NCBI RefSeq assembly: GCF_001424875.1
Contig: NZ_LMCT01000013.1
Span: 14,073 to 78,072, forward strand
Length of the DNA stretch: 64,000 bases
Origin: Kitasatospora sp. Root107
GTDB lineage: Bacteria; Actinomycetota; Actinomycetes; Streptomycetales; Streptomycetaceae
Reading direction: 5' to 3'
A program made the position numbers and the translations under genes. The notes under the pieces are model-generated. The model did not search any database, had not been told where the DNA came from, and was given only the letters and a program-made list of their open reading frames with translations. Position 1 is the stretch's first letter; each line of letters opens with the position of its first letter. Positions 7,775 to 16,164 of the stretch are shown piece by piece.

Positions 7775-8800
7775 ATGAGAATCGGCGTCCTGACCAGCGG
7801 CGGAGACTGCCCCGGCCTCAACGCGGTGATCCGCTCGGTGGTCCACCGTGGCACCGATGTGCACGGCGACGAGATCGTCGGCATCGAGGACGGCTTCCTC
7901 GGCCTGATCGAAGGCCGTGCCCGGCCGGTCTCGCACGACGACGTGACCGGTCTGCTCACCCTCGGCGGGACCATCCTGGGCTCGGCCCGGGTACAGCGGG
8001 AGCGGATCGACTGGGCGGTGGAGAACGCCGAGCGGCTGGCGAAGAACATCGGCATCGACGCGCTGATCGCGATCGGCGGTGAGGGCACGCTGACCGCCGC
8101 CAAGATGTTCAGCGACGCCGGGCTGCCGGTGGTCGGCGTACCGAAGACCATCGACAACGACATCGACGCCACCGACGTGACCTTCGGCTTCGACACCGCC
8201 GTGCACGTGGCCACCGAGGCGATCGACCGGCTGAAGACCACCGCCGAGTCGCACCAGCGGGTGATGGTGGTCGAGCTGATGGGCCGTCACACCGGCTGGA
8301 TCACGCTCACCGCCGGGATGGCCGGCGGCGCGCACGGCATCCTGATCCCGGAGAAGCCGTTCGACATCGAGGCGGTGGCCCGGATGATCGAGGAACGCTT
8401 CCAGCGCGGCAAGAAGTTCGCCATCATCGCGGTCGCCGAGGGTGCCAAGCCGATGCCGGGCACGCTCCGCTTCGACCACGGCGCGGTCGACCAGTACGGC
8501 CACCAGACCTTCGGTGGGATCGGCACCAAGCTCGCGCACGAGCTGGAGGACCTGCTCGGCAAGGAGTCCAGGCCGGTGATCCTCGGGCACACCCAGCGCG
8601 GCGGCACCCCCACCGCGCGGGACCGGGTGCTGGCCACCCGGTTCGGCTGGCACGCCGTGGAGGCCGTGCACAAGGGTGCGTTCGGGCACTTCACCGCGCT
8701 GCGCGGGACCGAGATCGTGCTGGCCCCGGTCGCCGAGGCGGTCACCAGGCTGAAGACCGTGCCGCAGGACCGCTGGACGGAGTCCGAAGCCGTCCTCTGA
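7775..8800 (+). CDS. pfkA: 6-phosphofructokinase
   Basis: Phosphorylates fructose 6-phosphate in glycolysis. 341 residues. N-terminal GVLTSGGDCPGLNA binds the phosphate donor. GGEGT (101-105) has Gly at the position that is Asp in PPi-dependent enzymes, which favours ATP. PKTIDNDI (123-130) has Lys124 instead of the Gly of E. coli PfkA, giving the mixed group III pattern known for actinomycete ATP enzymes. The catalytic Asp127 is present, as are MGRHTGWI and GHTQRGGTPTARDR. The gene is placed between thiL and thiD, after a 158-nt leader with its own probable promoter. Confidence 0.93.
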   Translation: MRIGVLTSGGDCPGLNAVIRSVVHRGTDVHGDEIVGIEDGFLGLIEGRARPVSHDDVTGLLTLGGTILGSARVQRERIDWAVENAERLAKNIGIDALIAIGGEGTLTAAKMFSDAGLPVVGVPKTIDNDIDATDVTFGFDTAVHVATEAIDRLKTTAESHQRVMVVELMGRHTGWITLTAGMAGGAHGILIPEKPFDIEAVARMIEERFQRGKKFAIIAVAEGAKPMPGTLRFDHGAVDQYGHQTFGGIGTKLAHELEDLLGKESRPVILGHTQRGGTPTARDRVLATRFGWHAVEAVHKGAFGHFTALRGTEIVLAPVAEAVTRLKTVPQDRWTESEAVL

Positions 8801-8812
8801 CGGCCGGTTCGG

Positions 8813-8818
8813 TAGGTT
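8813..8818 (+). promoter_or_regulatory. -10 hexamer of a probable leaderless thiD promoter
   Basis: TAGGTT, 6 nt before the thiD ATG (8825). It lies in the 24-nt gap after pfkA and leaves no room for a ribosome site, suggesting a leaderless thiD mRNA. Confidence 0.5.
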
Positions 8819-8824
8819 GACGGC

Positions 8825-9616
8825 ATGGTTGCTCCTCCTCGCGTACTCACCATCGCCGGTTCGGACTCCGGCGGCGGCGCCGGCATTCAGGCCGATCTCA
8901 AGACGATGCTGGCGCTCGGCGTGCACGGCATGAGCGTGCTCACCGCCGTCACCGCGCAGAACTCGGTCGGGGTCCAGGGCTACTGGGAACTGCCCGCCGA
9001 GGCGGTCAGGGCCCAGTTCCGCTCCGTGGTCGACGACATCGGTGTGCAGGCCGTGAAGACCGGCATGCTCGCCTCGGTCGAGCTGGTGGAGACCGTCGCC
9101 GAGCTGCTCGCCGGGGTCGACGCCCCGGTGGTGGTCGACCCGGTCGGCGTCTCCAAGCACGGTGACGCGCTGCTCGCCGCCGAGGCGGTGGCCACCGTAC
9201 GGGAGCGGCTGCTGCCGGTGGCCACCCTCGCCACGCCCAACCTGCACGAGGTGACGCAGCTCACCGGCCTCGAGGTCACGGGCGAACGGGACATGGCGGC
9301 CGCCGCCGAGGCCCTGCTCGGATACGGCCCGGCCTGGGTGCTGATCAAGGGCGGCCACCTCGAAGGGGAGGCCGCCGACCTGCTGGTCGGCGCGGACGGT
9401 TCGGTGCACTGGTACCGGGCAGCCCGGTACGACAACCGGCACACCCACGGCACCGGTTGCACGCTGGCCAGCGCGATCGCGGCCGAGCTGGCCAAGGGCG
9501 CGGCGATGCCGGAGGCGGTGGCGGGCGCGAAGGAGTACGTGACCGGCGCGATCCGGGGCGGCTTCGCGCTGGGCGCGGGCATCGGCCCGGTGGACCACGC
9601 CTGGCGTTGGCGCTGA
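8825..9616 (+). CDS. thiD: Hydroxymethylpyrimidine/phosphomethylpyrimidine kinase
   Basis: Makes hydroxymethylpyrimidine pyrophosphate for thiamine synthesis by two successive phosphorylations. 263 residues of the ribokinase-like fold. [16 protein letters not shown] (about 14-29) binds substrate, [14 protein letters not shown] follows, and the catalytic anion hole is [15 protein letters not shown] near residue 210. [13 protein letters not shown] and [15 protein letters not shown] are typical. The start fits a leaderless mRNA. A strong hairpin ends the gene. Confidence 0.94.
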   Translation: MVAPPRVLTIAGSDSGGGAGIQADLKTMLALGVHGMSVLTAVTAQNSVGVQGYWELPAEAVRAQFRSVVDDIGVQAVKTGMLASVELVETVAELLAGVDAPVVVDPVGVSKHGDALLAAEAVATVRERLLPVATLATPNLHEVTQLTGLEVTGERDMAAAAEALLGYGPAWVLIKGGHLEGEAADLLVGADGSVHWYRAARYDNRHTHGTGCTLASAIAAELAKGAAMPEAVAGAKEYVTGAIRGGFALGAGIGPVDHAWRWR

Positions 9617-9630
9617 TCCCGGGAACGACC

Positions 9631-9658
9631 GAAGGGCGGACCCGAGGGTCCGCCCTTC
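9631..9658. terminator. Strong hairpin terminator after thiD
   Basis: Perfect 13-bp stem, GAAGGGCGGACCC (9631-9643) with GGGTCCGCCCTTC (9646-9658), and a 2-nt GA spacer. It lies between convergent thiD and rpmB and can serve both. Confidence 0.8.
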
Positions 9659-9745
9659 AACCGGTGCGGTGGGGCAGTAAGACAGAAAGCCGACCCACCC
9701 GAGGGTGAATCGGCGATCTGGAGGACCGGCTAACCGGTCTGCGCG

Positions 9746-9931
9746 TCAGCGCGAGACCTTACCGGCCTTGATGCACGAGGTGCAGACGTTGAGCCGCTTC
9801 GGCGTCCGACCGACCGTCGCACGCACCGTCTGAATGTTGGGGTTCCAACGACGGGGAGTACGGCGGTGCGAGTGGGAGATGCTGTTGCCGAAGCCCGGCC
9901 CCTTGCCGCAGACGTCGCAGTTGGCAGCCAC
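9746..9931 (-). CDS. rpmB: 50S ribosomal protein L28 (zinc-ribbon type)
   Basis: 61 residues, starting [16 protein letters not shown] from GTG at 9931. Two CxxC pairs (CDVC near residue 5 and CTSC near residue 50) show that this is the zinc-binding C+ form. [19 protein letters not shown] is the conserved rRNA-binding block. GGAG lies 9 nt before the GTG; an ATG 3 codons further upstream is disfavoured. The gene is alone on its strand, with a TATGCT -10 candidate at 10059-10054 upstream. Confidence 0.95.
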   Translation of the reverse strand: MAANCDVCGKGPGFGNSISHSHRRTPRRWNPNIQTVRATVGRTPKRLNVCTSCIKAGKVSR

Positions 9932-10238
9932 AGGAGTCACTCCAAGACTTCAGATCATTTACGTTCGAAAACCCCGGCTGAACCAACTCGGGCCACTCGC
10001 GTGAACCGGACTGCTTCAAAGGGTGAGCCCGGACTGTTCCAGGCAACCGGGAGAGCATACAACGACGACTCCCGTTCAACGAAATTACCACGGTGCGGCC
10101 CTTGATCATCCCCCGGCAGCCCGCCGGCCAGCGCAGATCGCCACCCCGGACGGATAACCTGCCAGCATCGCCCCAGCCACGTTGTTACCCGCGCCCCCGC
10201 CCAGGGTTCGGGTGGCGTTCACCCGGAGGAGAGACCTG
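9932..10238. other. Divergent intergenic region rpmB / FakA-like gene
   Basis: 307 bp. On the minus strand a TATGCT hexamer (10059-10054), with an upstream TTCGTT or TTGAAC, is the best rpmB promoter candidate. On the plus strand a GGAGGAGAG ribosome site (10225-10233) precedes the next gene. The stretch 10041-10090 is less G+C-rich than the flanks. I see no further gene. Confidence 0.5.
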
Positions 10239-11855
10239 GTGCTGGACACGCTCGACGCCACCACCGTCCGCACCTGGTGCCGCCTCGCCCTGACCGCGCT
10301 CGGCCAGGCCCGCGAGGAGATCGACGCGCTCAACGTCTACCCCGTCCCGGACGGCGACACCGGCACCAACCTCTACCTCACCGTGGAGTCCGCCGCCGAG
10401 GCCGTCGAACGGTGCTTCGCCGAACAGGCCGACCCCGAACTCGGCAGCGCGATGGCGGCCGGCGCCCGCGGTGCGCTGATCGGCGCCCAGGGGAACTCCG
10501 GGGTGATCCTGGCCCAGTGGCTGCGCGGCCTGGCCGAGGTGCTCGCCCTCGGTGGCGAGCCCGCCGACCTGCGCAAGGGCCTGCTGCGAGCCGCCGAATC
10601 CGCCTACCAGGCCGTCGCCGAACCGGTCGAGGGCACCCTGCTCACCGTCGCCGCCGCCGCCGCGCGGGCCGCCGCCCAGGGCGCGGGCTCGTTGGCCGAG
10701 GCCACCGACACCGCCTACCGGGCCGCCCGGGAGGCACTGCTGCGCACCCCCTCCCAACTCGCCGTCCTCGCCGAGGCCGGCGTGGTGGACGCCGGCGGCC
10801 GCGGACTGGTCGCCATCCTCGGCACCCTCTCGGACGCCGTCACCGGCAAGACCCCGATGGGGCCGCTCCGGCAGGAGTTCGTCCGCGAGGTCCGCCCGGC
10901 CGGCTGCGAGGGTCACGAACGCCCGCCGGGTCCCGGGCACCCCGCCTTCGAGGTGATCTACCTGCTGGATGCCCCCGACCAGGCGCTGCCGACGCTCCGC
11001 GCCGAACTGGCCGGGCTCGGCGACTCCCTGGTGGTCGGCGGTGGCGACGGCCTGTGGAACGTCCACGTCCACGTCGACGACGCGGGCGCCGCCGTCGAGG
11101 CCGGGGTCCGGGCCGGACGGCCGTACCAGATCCGGATCACCCACTTCGCCGAGGCCGCCGCCCGGGCGGGGGAGCGCGACCGGGAGACCACCGCGGGCCG
11201 GGCGGTGCTCAGTGTGGTGGCCGGCGCCGGACTGGCCGAGCTCTGCGAACAGGCGGGGGCGCACGTCCTGCACGCCGACCCGGACCGGCCGCCCGCCAGC
11301 GCCGAACTGGTCACCGCCGTCCGCCGCTGCGCCGCGCACGAGGTGATCCTGTTGCTCAACGACCCCGAGCTGCGGGCCGCCGCCGGCGCCGCCGCCGACC
11401 AGCTCCGGCAGGACGGCGTACGGATCGCGGTGCTGCCCACCCGCTCACCCGTGCAGGGCCTGGCCGCGCTGGCCGTGCACGAGCCCGCGCGCCGGTTCGA
11501 CGAGGACGTGGTCGCGATGACCTCCGCCGCCGGGGCCACCAGGTACGCCGAACTCGCGGTCGCCGAGGGTGAGTCCTGGACCATGGCCGGGGTCTGCCAG
11601 GCCGGGGACGTGCTCGGCCTGATCGACGGCGACGTGGTGGTGATCGGCGAGGACCTGGTCGCGATCGGCGAGGAACTGCTCGGCCGGATGCTCGCGGCCG
11701 GCGGCGAACTGGTCACCCTGGTGCTCGGCGAGGGCGCCCCCGCCGAGCTGGCGGACCGGCTGGTCGCGCACGCCCGCCGCCAGCGTCCCGAGGTCGACAC
11801 CGTGGTCTACGACGGGCGGCAGCAGTCGGCCACCCTGCTGATCGGGGTGGAGTGA
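10239..11855 (+). CDS. DAK2-domain kinase, FakA/YloV-like
   Basis: 538 residues. The N-terminal DhaL/DAK2 domain has ALNVYPVPDGDTGTNLYLT (about 29-47), whose aspartates bind Mg-ATP, and GARGALIGAQGNSGVILAQW. The middle and C-terminal parts (DEDVVAMTSAAGATRYAELA, GLIDGDVVVIG) match the long YloV/FakA family. In Firmicutes, FakA phosphorylates fatty acids held by a FakB (DegV) partner; no FakB gene is in the window, so that role is inferred from the family. The GTG at 10239 is chosen for its GGAGGAGAG site. recG follows after 36 nt, a widespread pairing. Confidence 0.85.
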   Translation: MLDTLDATTVRTWCRLALTALGQAREEIDALNVYPVPDGDTGTNLYLTVESAAEAVERCFAEQADPELGSAMAAGARGALIGAQGNSGVILAQWLRGLAEVLALGGEPADLRKGLLRAAESAYQAVAEPVEGTLLTVAAAAARAAAQGAGSLAEATDTAYRAAREALLRTPSQLAVLAEAGVVDAGGRGLVAILGTLSDAVTGKTPMGPLRQEFVREVRPAGCEGHERPPGPGHPAFEVIYLLDAPDQALPTLRAELAGLGDSLVVGGGDGLWNVHVHVDDAGAAVEAGVRAGRPYQIRITHFAEAAARAGERDRETTAGRAVLSVVAGAGLAELCEQAGAHVLHADPDRPPASAELVTAVRRCAAHEVILLLNDPELRAAAGAAADQLRQDGVRIAVLPTRSPVQGLAALAVHEPARRFDEDVVAMTSAAGATRYAELAVAEGESWTMAGVCQAGDVLGLIDGDVVVIGEDLVAIGEELLGRMLAAGGELVTLVLGEGAPAELADRLVAHARRQRPEVDTVVYDGRQQSATLLIGVE

Positions 11856-11891
11856 TCCTGGCTGTCGCCCCCGTGGTGTCCAATAGGTCCG

Positions 11892-14099
11892 ATGGGCGCT
11901 CTCGATGAATCTCTGACCAAGCTGGTCGGCGACCGCACCGCCAAGGTGCTGGCCGACAGCCTCAAGCTGCGCACGGTCGGCGACCTGCTGCACCACTACC
12001 CCCGGCGGTACGTGGAGCGCGGCCAGCTCACCAGCCTGGACGATCTCGAGGTGGACGAGCACGTCACCGTGCTGGCCCGGATCGAGAAGGTCACCCTGAT
12101 CCCGTTCAAGGCCCGCAAGGGCGACCGCCTCGAAGTGGTGGTCACCGACGGGCGCGGGCGGCTCAGCCTGGTCTTCTTCAACCAGGGCTGGCGGCAGAAG
12201 GACCTCCGCACCGGCTCCCAGGGCCTGTTCGCCGGCAAGGTCGGCGTCTTCAACGGCAAGCGCCAACTCGCCTCGCCCGACTACCAGTTGATCGACGCCG
12301 AGGACGGCGCCCCGGAGGCCGACAAGTTCGCCGGTCGGCTGATCCCGGTCTACCCCGCGAGTGCCCAGATGCCCAGCTGGAAGCTCTCGCTCTGCGTCGA
12401 GGTAGCCCTCGACAAGCACCTCGCCGACGTCGGCGAACCCCTCCCGGCCGAGCTGCGCGGCAAACACGAGTTGATCCCGCTCCCCGAGGCACTGGAGCTG
12501 ATCCACCGCCCGCGCAACCAGGCCGACAAGGAGCGGGCCCGGGACCGCCTGCGCTGGGACGAGGCCTTCGTCCTCCAGGTCGCCCTGGCCCAGCGCAGGG
12601 CCGCTGACTCCGCGCTCCCCGCCGTCGCCCGCAAGCCCGTCCCGGACGGTCTGCTGGACGCCTTCGACGCCCGCCTCCCGTTCGAGCTGACGGACGGGCA
12701 GAAGACCGTCTCCGCCGAGATCTTCACCGACCTCGGCACCGAACACCCCATGCACCGCCTGCTCCAGGGCGAGGTCGGATCGGGCAAGACCCTGGTGGCG
12801 CTGCGGGCCATGCTGGCCGTGGTGGACGCGGGTGGGCAGGCGGTGCTGCTGGCGCCGACCGAGGTGCTGGCGCAGCAGCACCACCGATCGATCGTCGAGA
12901 TGATGGGCGACCTGGCGGAGGGCGGCATGCTCGGCGGCTCCGACCTGGGGACGAAGGTCGCGCTGCTGACCGGCTCGATGGGGACGGCCGCGCGGCGGCA
13001 GGCGATGCTCGACATGGCCTGCGGGGACGCCGGGATCGCGATCGGCACGCACGCGCTGATCGAGGACAAGGTGCAGTTCCAGGACCTCGGCCTGGTGGTG
13101 GTGGACGAGCAGCACCGCTTCGGCGTCGAGCAGCGCGACGCGCTGCGCGCCAAGGGTGACCAGCCGCCGCACCTGCTGGTGATGACGGCGACGCCGATCC
13201 CGCGCACGGTGGCGATGACGGTCTTCGGCGACCTGGAGACCTCGGTGCTGGACCAGCTGCCGGCCGGGCGCTCGCCGATCTCCACCCACGTGGTGCCCGC
13301 CGTCGAGAAGCCCAACTTCCTGGCCCGGGCCTGGGAGCGGGTCCGCGAGGAGGTCGGCAAGGGCCACCAGGCGTACGTGGTCTGCCCCCGGATCGGCGAC
13401 GAGCCTCCGGATGCCCCGGGTAAGAAGAAGCGCAAGACGGTGACCGACGACCCGGAGGACCTCGGCGCCGAGAGCGACGAGAAGCGGCCGCCGCTGTCGG
13501 TGGTGGAGACCGCCGAGATGCTCACCAAGGGCCCGCTGGCCGGGCTGCGGGTGGAGATCCTGCACGGGCGGCTGACGCCGGAGGCCAAGGACGACGTGAT
13601 GCGGCGGTTCGCGGCCGGTCGGGTGGACGTGCTGGTCGCCACCACGGTGATCGAGGTCGGCGTGAACGTCCCCAACTCGACCGCGATGGTGATCATGGAC
13701 GCCGACCGGTTCGGCGTCTCCCAGCTGCACCAGCTGCGCGGCCGGGTCGGCCGTGGCTCGGCCCCCGGGCTCTGCCTGCTGGTCAGCGACATGCCCGCGG
13801 CCAGCGCCGCCCGGGCCCGGCTGGACGCGGTGGCCGGCACCCTGGACGGCTTCGAGCTGTCCCGGATCGACCTGGAGCAGCGCCGGGAGGGCGATGTGCT
13901 CGGCCAGGCGCAGTCCGGGGTGAAGTCCTCGCTCAAGGTGCTCTCGGTGCTGGACGACGAGGAGGTCATCGCGACCGCCCGCGAGGAGGCCGCCCGGCTG
14001 GTCGCCGAGGACCCGTCGCTGGCCGCCCATCCGGAGCTGCGCACCGCCCTGGAGAGCCTGCTCGACGAGGACCGCGCGGAGTACCTGGAGAAGGGGTAA
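11892..14099 (+). CDS. recG: ATP-dependent DNA helicase RecG
   Basis: Superfamily 2 helicase that remodels stalled replication forks and branched DNA. 735 residues. An N-terminal wedge/OB domain (about 1-190, TVLARIEKVTLIPFK and DGRGRLSLVFFNQGW) is followed by the helicase core. Walker A is QGEVGSGKT near 293 and the DEQH box is VVVDEQHRFG near 405. MTATPIPRT, the later VATTVIEVGVNVPN and QLRGRVGRG (motif VI) complete it. A charged insert with KKKRK near residue 510 is longer than in E. coli RecG. Start ATG 11892. Confidence 0.95.
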   Translation: MGALDESLTKLVGDRTAKVLADSLKLRTVGDLLHHYPRRYVERGQLTSLDDLEVDEHVTVLARIEKVTLIPFKARKGDRLEVVVTDGRGRLSLVFFNQGWRQKDLRTGSQGLFAGKVGVFNGKRQLASPDYQLIDAEDGAPEADKFAGRLIPVYPASAQMPSWKLSLCVEVALDKHLADVGEPLPAELRGKHELIPLPEALELIHRPRNQADKERARDRLRWDEAFVLQVALAQRRAADSALPAVARKPVPDGLLDAFDARLPFELTDGQKTVSAEIFTDLGTEHPMHRLLQGEVGSGKTLVALRAMLAVVDAGGQAVLLAPTEVLAQQHHRSIVEMMGDLAEGGMLGGSDLGTKVALLTGSMGTAARRQAMLDMACGDAGIAIGTHALIEDKVQFQDLGLVVVDEQHRFGVEQRDALRAKGDQPPHLLVMTATPIPRTVAMTVFGDLETSVLDQLPAGRSPISTHVVPAVEKPNFLARAWERVREEVGKGHQAYVVCPRIGDEPPDAPGKKKRKTVTDDPEDLGAESDEKRPPLSVVETAEMLTKGPLAGLRVEILHGRLTPEAKDDVMRRFAAGRVDVLVATTVIEVGVNVPNSTAMVIMDADRFGVSQLHQLRGRVGRGSAPGLCLLVSDMPAASAARARLDAVAGTLDGFELSRIDLEQRREGDVLGQAQSGVKSSLKVLSVLDDEEVIATAREEAARLVAEDPSLAAHPELRTALESLLDEDRAEYLEKG

Positions 14100-14217
14100 A
14101 TCCCCTGCTGGGAACGGCTGTTGGACCCCCTGAATTGTCAGTGCCGGAGGAGAGAATGTAGTTGTTCGGGACGCACCCCCAAGGTGCGCTCCCGGCACGA
14201 CACCTGGGGGTTCCGCC

Positions 14218-14721
14218 TTGGCTTTCCGTCATCTCAACGAGCTTCCGCTGGGCGACAAGGTCTTCCGGATCGAGCTGGCCAGCGAGGACGACCGTGAGGT
14301 CACCCTCACCCTGACCGGCTGGCGCGAGGGCGCCGCCGCCACCCCGCTCGCCACCGGCAAGCTCCGGCTGCCGGTGGAGGACGTGGCCAACCTGCGGATC
14401 GCGCTGAACCGCGCGCTGCGGGCGATGGCCATCGTCGCCGACGTCTCCGAACCCATCCCCGACCGCGACGTACTGCGCGAGCTCTACCCCGGACACGGCG
14501 CCCCCTGGGTGCCGCAGCACGAGGAGGAGCTGACCCGTCGGTTCCACGACGGCGACACGGTGGCCCGGATCGCCGCCCGCTTCGGCCGGACGCCCGACTC
14601 CGTCCGCACCAAGCTGCGTGAGCTCGGCCACGACCCGCGCAAGCCCGAGTACTGCCCGCCCGACGGCTGCCTGTCCTGGTCCCGCTACGCCTCGCCGAGC
14701 ATCCTGGGCGCGGCCGAGTAA
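14218..14721 (+). CDS. Conserved hypothetical protein with helix-turn-helix-like C-terminus
   Basis: 167 residues from a TTG start with GGGGG about 8 nt upstream; no better start is in frame nearby. The N-terminus is beta-rich (KVFRIELASEDDREVTLTLT). The C-terminal half, ELTRRFHDGDTVARIAARFG followed by RTPDSVRTKLRELG, looks like a helix-turn-helix of the kind found at the end of sigma-like or resolvase-like proteins. It then has a Cys pair, YCPPDGC. The function is not recognised. It lies between recG and rsmD and is followed by an unusually long hairpin. Confidence 0.65.
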   Translation: MAFRHLNELPLGDKVFRIELASEDDREVTLTLTGWREGAAATPLATGKLRLPVEDVANLRIALNRALRAMAIVADVSEPIPDRDVLRELYPGHGAPWVPQHEEELTRRFHDGDTVARIAARFGRTPDSVRTKLRELGHDPRKPEYCPPDGCLSWSRYASPSILGAAE

Positions 14722-14732
14722 GGCTTCGGCGT

Positions 14733-14782
14733 CAGCGGCGCGGGCGTTCACCGACGGCGGTCGGTGGGCGCCCGCGCCGCTG
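14733..14782. terminator. Long two-tier hairpin terminator
   Basis: Perfect 14-bp outer stem (14733-14746 with 14769-14782) plus a perfect 7-bp inner stem CACCGAC (14749-14755) with GTCGGTG (14760-14766). There is no T run. It separates the hypothetical gene from rsmD. Confidence 0.75.
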
Positions 14783-14863
14783 CGCGTGCGCCCGGCCACC
14801 GGCCAGCGGATAGCGTGTCAGATGCATCCAGGCAGGGTGTATCCAGAAGGGACCGCACTTCTC

Positions 14864-15448
14864 ATGACCCGCGTGATCGCCGGGGTGGCCGGTGGCCGCC
14901 GTCTCTCCGTGCTCCCAGGCCGGACCACCCGCCCGACCTCCGACAAGGCGCGGGAGGCGATGTTCTCCACCCTGGCCGCGCTGCGCGGCACCCTGCACGG
15001 CGCCCGGATGCTGGACCTGTTCGGCGGATCGGGGGCGGTCGGCCTGGAGGCGCTGTCCCGGGGCGCCGAGCACGTCCTGCTGGTGGAGGCGGACGCGGGC
15101 GCCGCGAAGGTGATCCGGGAGAACGTCCGGATCGTCGCCCTGCCGGGCGCCGAGGTGCGGGCCGACCGGGCCGAACGGGTGATCGCGGGCCGGGCCCCGG
15201 AGACGCCGTACGACCTGGTCTTCCTGGACCCGCCGTACTCGGTCACCGACGAGGAGGTGCGGGAGATGATGGTCACACTCCTGGCCGGGGGCTGGCTCAC
15301 GGCGGACGCACTCGTCACCGTGGAACGCAGCACCAGGGGCGGCGATTTCGGTTGGCCCGAGGGTTTCGAGGCCGAGCGCTCCCGGCGCTACGGCGAGGGC
15401 ACCCTCTGGTACGGTCGCGCCGCCAACGGGCCTGCCGAAGACTCGTAG
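14864..15448 (+). CDS. rsmD: 16S rRNA (guanine(966)-N(2))-methyltransferase RsmD
   Basis: SAM-dependent methylation of 16S rRNA G966. 194 residues. The start region TRVIAGVAGGRRLSVLPG, then RPTSDKAREAMFSTL, is typical. Motif I is LDLFGGSGAVGLEALSRGA and the catalytic motif IV is VFLDPPY (near 120). The ATG at 14864 has AGAAGG about 12 nt upstream. coaD follows after 37 nt, the usual actinobacterial pair. Confidence 0.93.
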   Translation: MTRVIAGVAGGRRLSVLPGRTTRPTSDKAREAMFSTLAALRGTLHGARMLDLFGGSGAVGLEALSRGAEHVLLVEADAGAAKVIRENVRIVALPGAEVRADRAERVIAGRAPETPYDLVFLDPPYSVTDEEVREMMVTLLAGGWLTADALVTVERSTRGGDFGWPEGFEAERSRRYGEGTLWYGRAANGPAEDS

Positions 15449-15485
15449 CAGCCCACCCATCAGGCCCCACAAGGGAGTCCATGTC

Positions 15486-15974
15486 ATGCGCCGCGCCGTC
15501 TGCCCGGGTTCCTTCGACCCGATCACCAACGGACACCTCGACATCATCGAGCGTGCCTCCAAGCTGTACGACGTGGTCCATGTCGCGGTGGCGATCAACA
15601 AGAACAAGCAGGGCATGTTCACCGTCGAGGAGCGGATCGCGCTGATCGAGGAGACCACTGCCCAGTACGGCAACATCGTGGTCGAGTCGCACTACGGCCT
15701 GCTGGTGGACTTCTGCCGGGAGCGCGGCATCCCGGCGATCATCAAGGGCCTGCGGGCGGTCAGCGACTTCGACTACGAGCTGCAGATGGCCCAGATGAAC
15801 CGCGGCCTGTCCGGCGTCGAGACGCTCTTCGTGCCGACCTCGCCGACCTACAGCTTCCTCTCCTCCACCCTGGTCAAGGAGGTCGCCTCGTACGGGGGTG
15901 ACGTCTCGCACCTGCTGCCGGAGACGGTGAACCGCCGGCTGGTCGAGCGGATCGCCGAGCGGGCGAAGCAGTAG
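15486..15974 (+). CDS. coaD: Phosphopantetheine adenylyltransferase
   Basis: Fourth step of coenzyme A synthesis: transfers AMP to 4'-phosphopantetheine. 162 residues, normal length. The nucleotidyltransferase motif is PGSFDPITNGHLDII (8-22), with the HxGH-like NGH. The second signature is YSFLSSTLVKEVASYGG near 125. GLRAVSDFDYELQMA is also conserved. AAGGGAG precedes the ATG. Confidence 0.95.
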   Translation: MRRAVCPGSFDPITNGHLDIIERASKLYDVVHVAVAINKNKQGMFTVEERIALIEETTAQYGNIVVESHYGLLVDFCRERGIPAIIKGLRAVSDFDYELQMAQMNRGLSGVETLFVPTSPTYSFLSSTLVKEVASYGGDVSHLLPETVNRRLVERIAERAKQ

Positions 15975-16164
15975 CACCCGAACAAATCGGATCAGGTCTG
16001 GCGAAGCGTCACATACCGTCCCCCGCCCGGCCGAGCGGCTGGCCTCGGACATTGTGAGCTCTCCCCGCTCTGGACGTACAGTCTGTACTCCTGCCCGGAG
16101 GCGCCACGCCGAAGGGCACTGCCTCCGCCGCAGCTCGGCGGCACACGGAAAGACAGAAGCCCCC

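Noticed and set aside
6623..9598. Long minus-strand open frame under thiL, pfkA and thiD
   Set aside because: Antisense of three well-supported genes, with no domain content.
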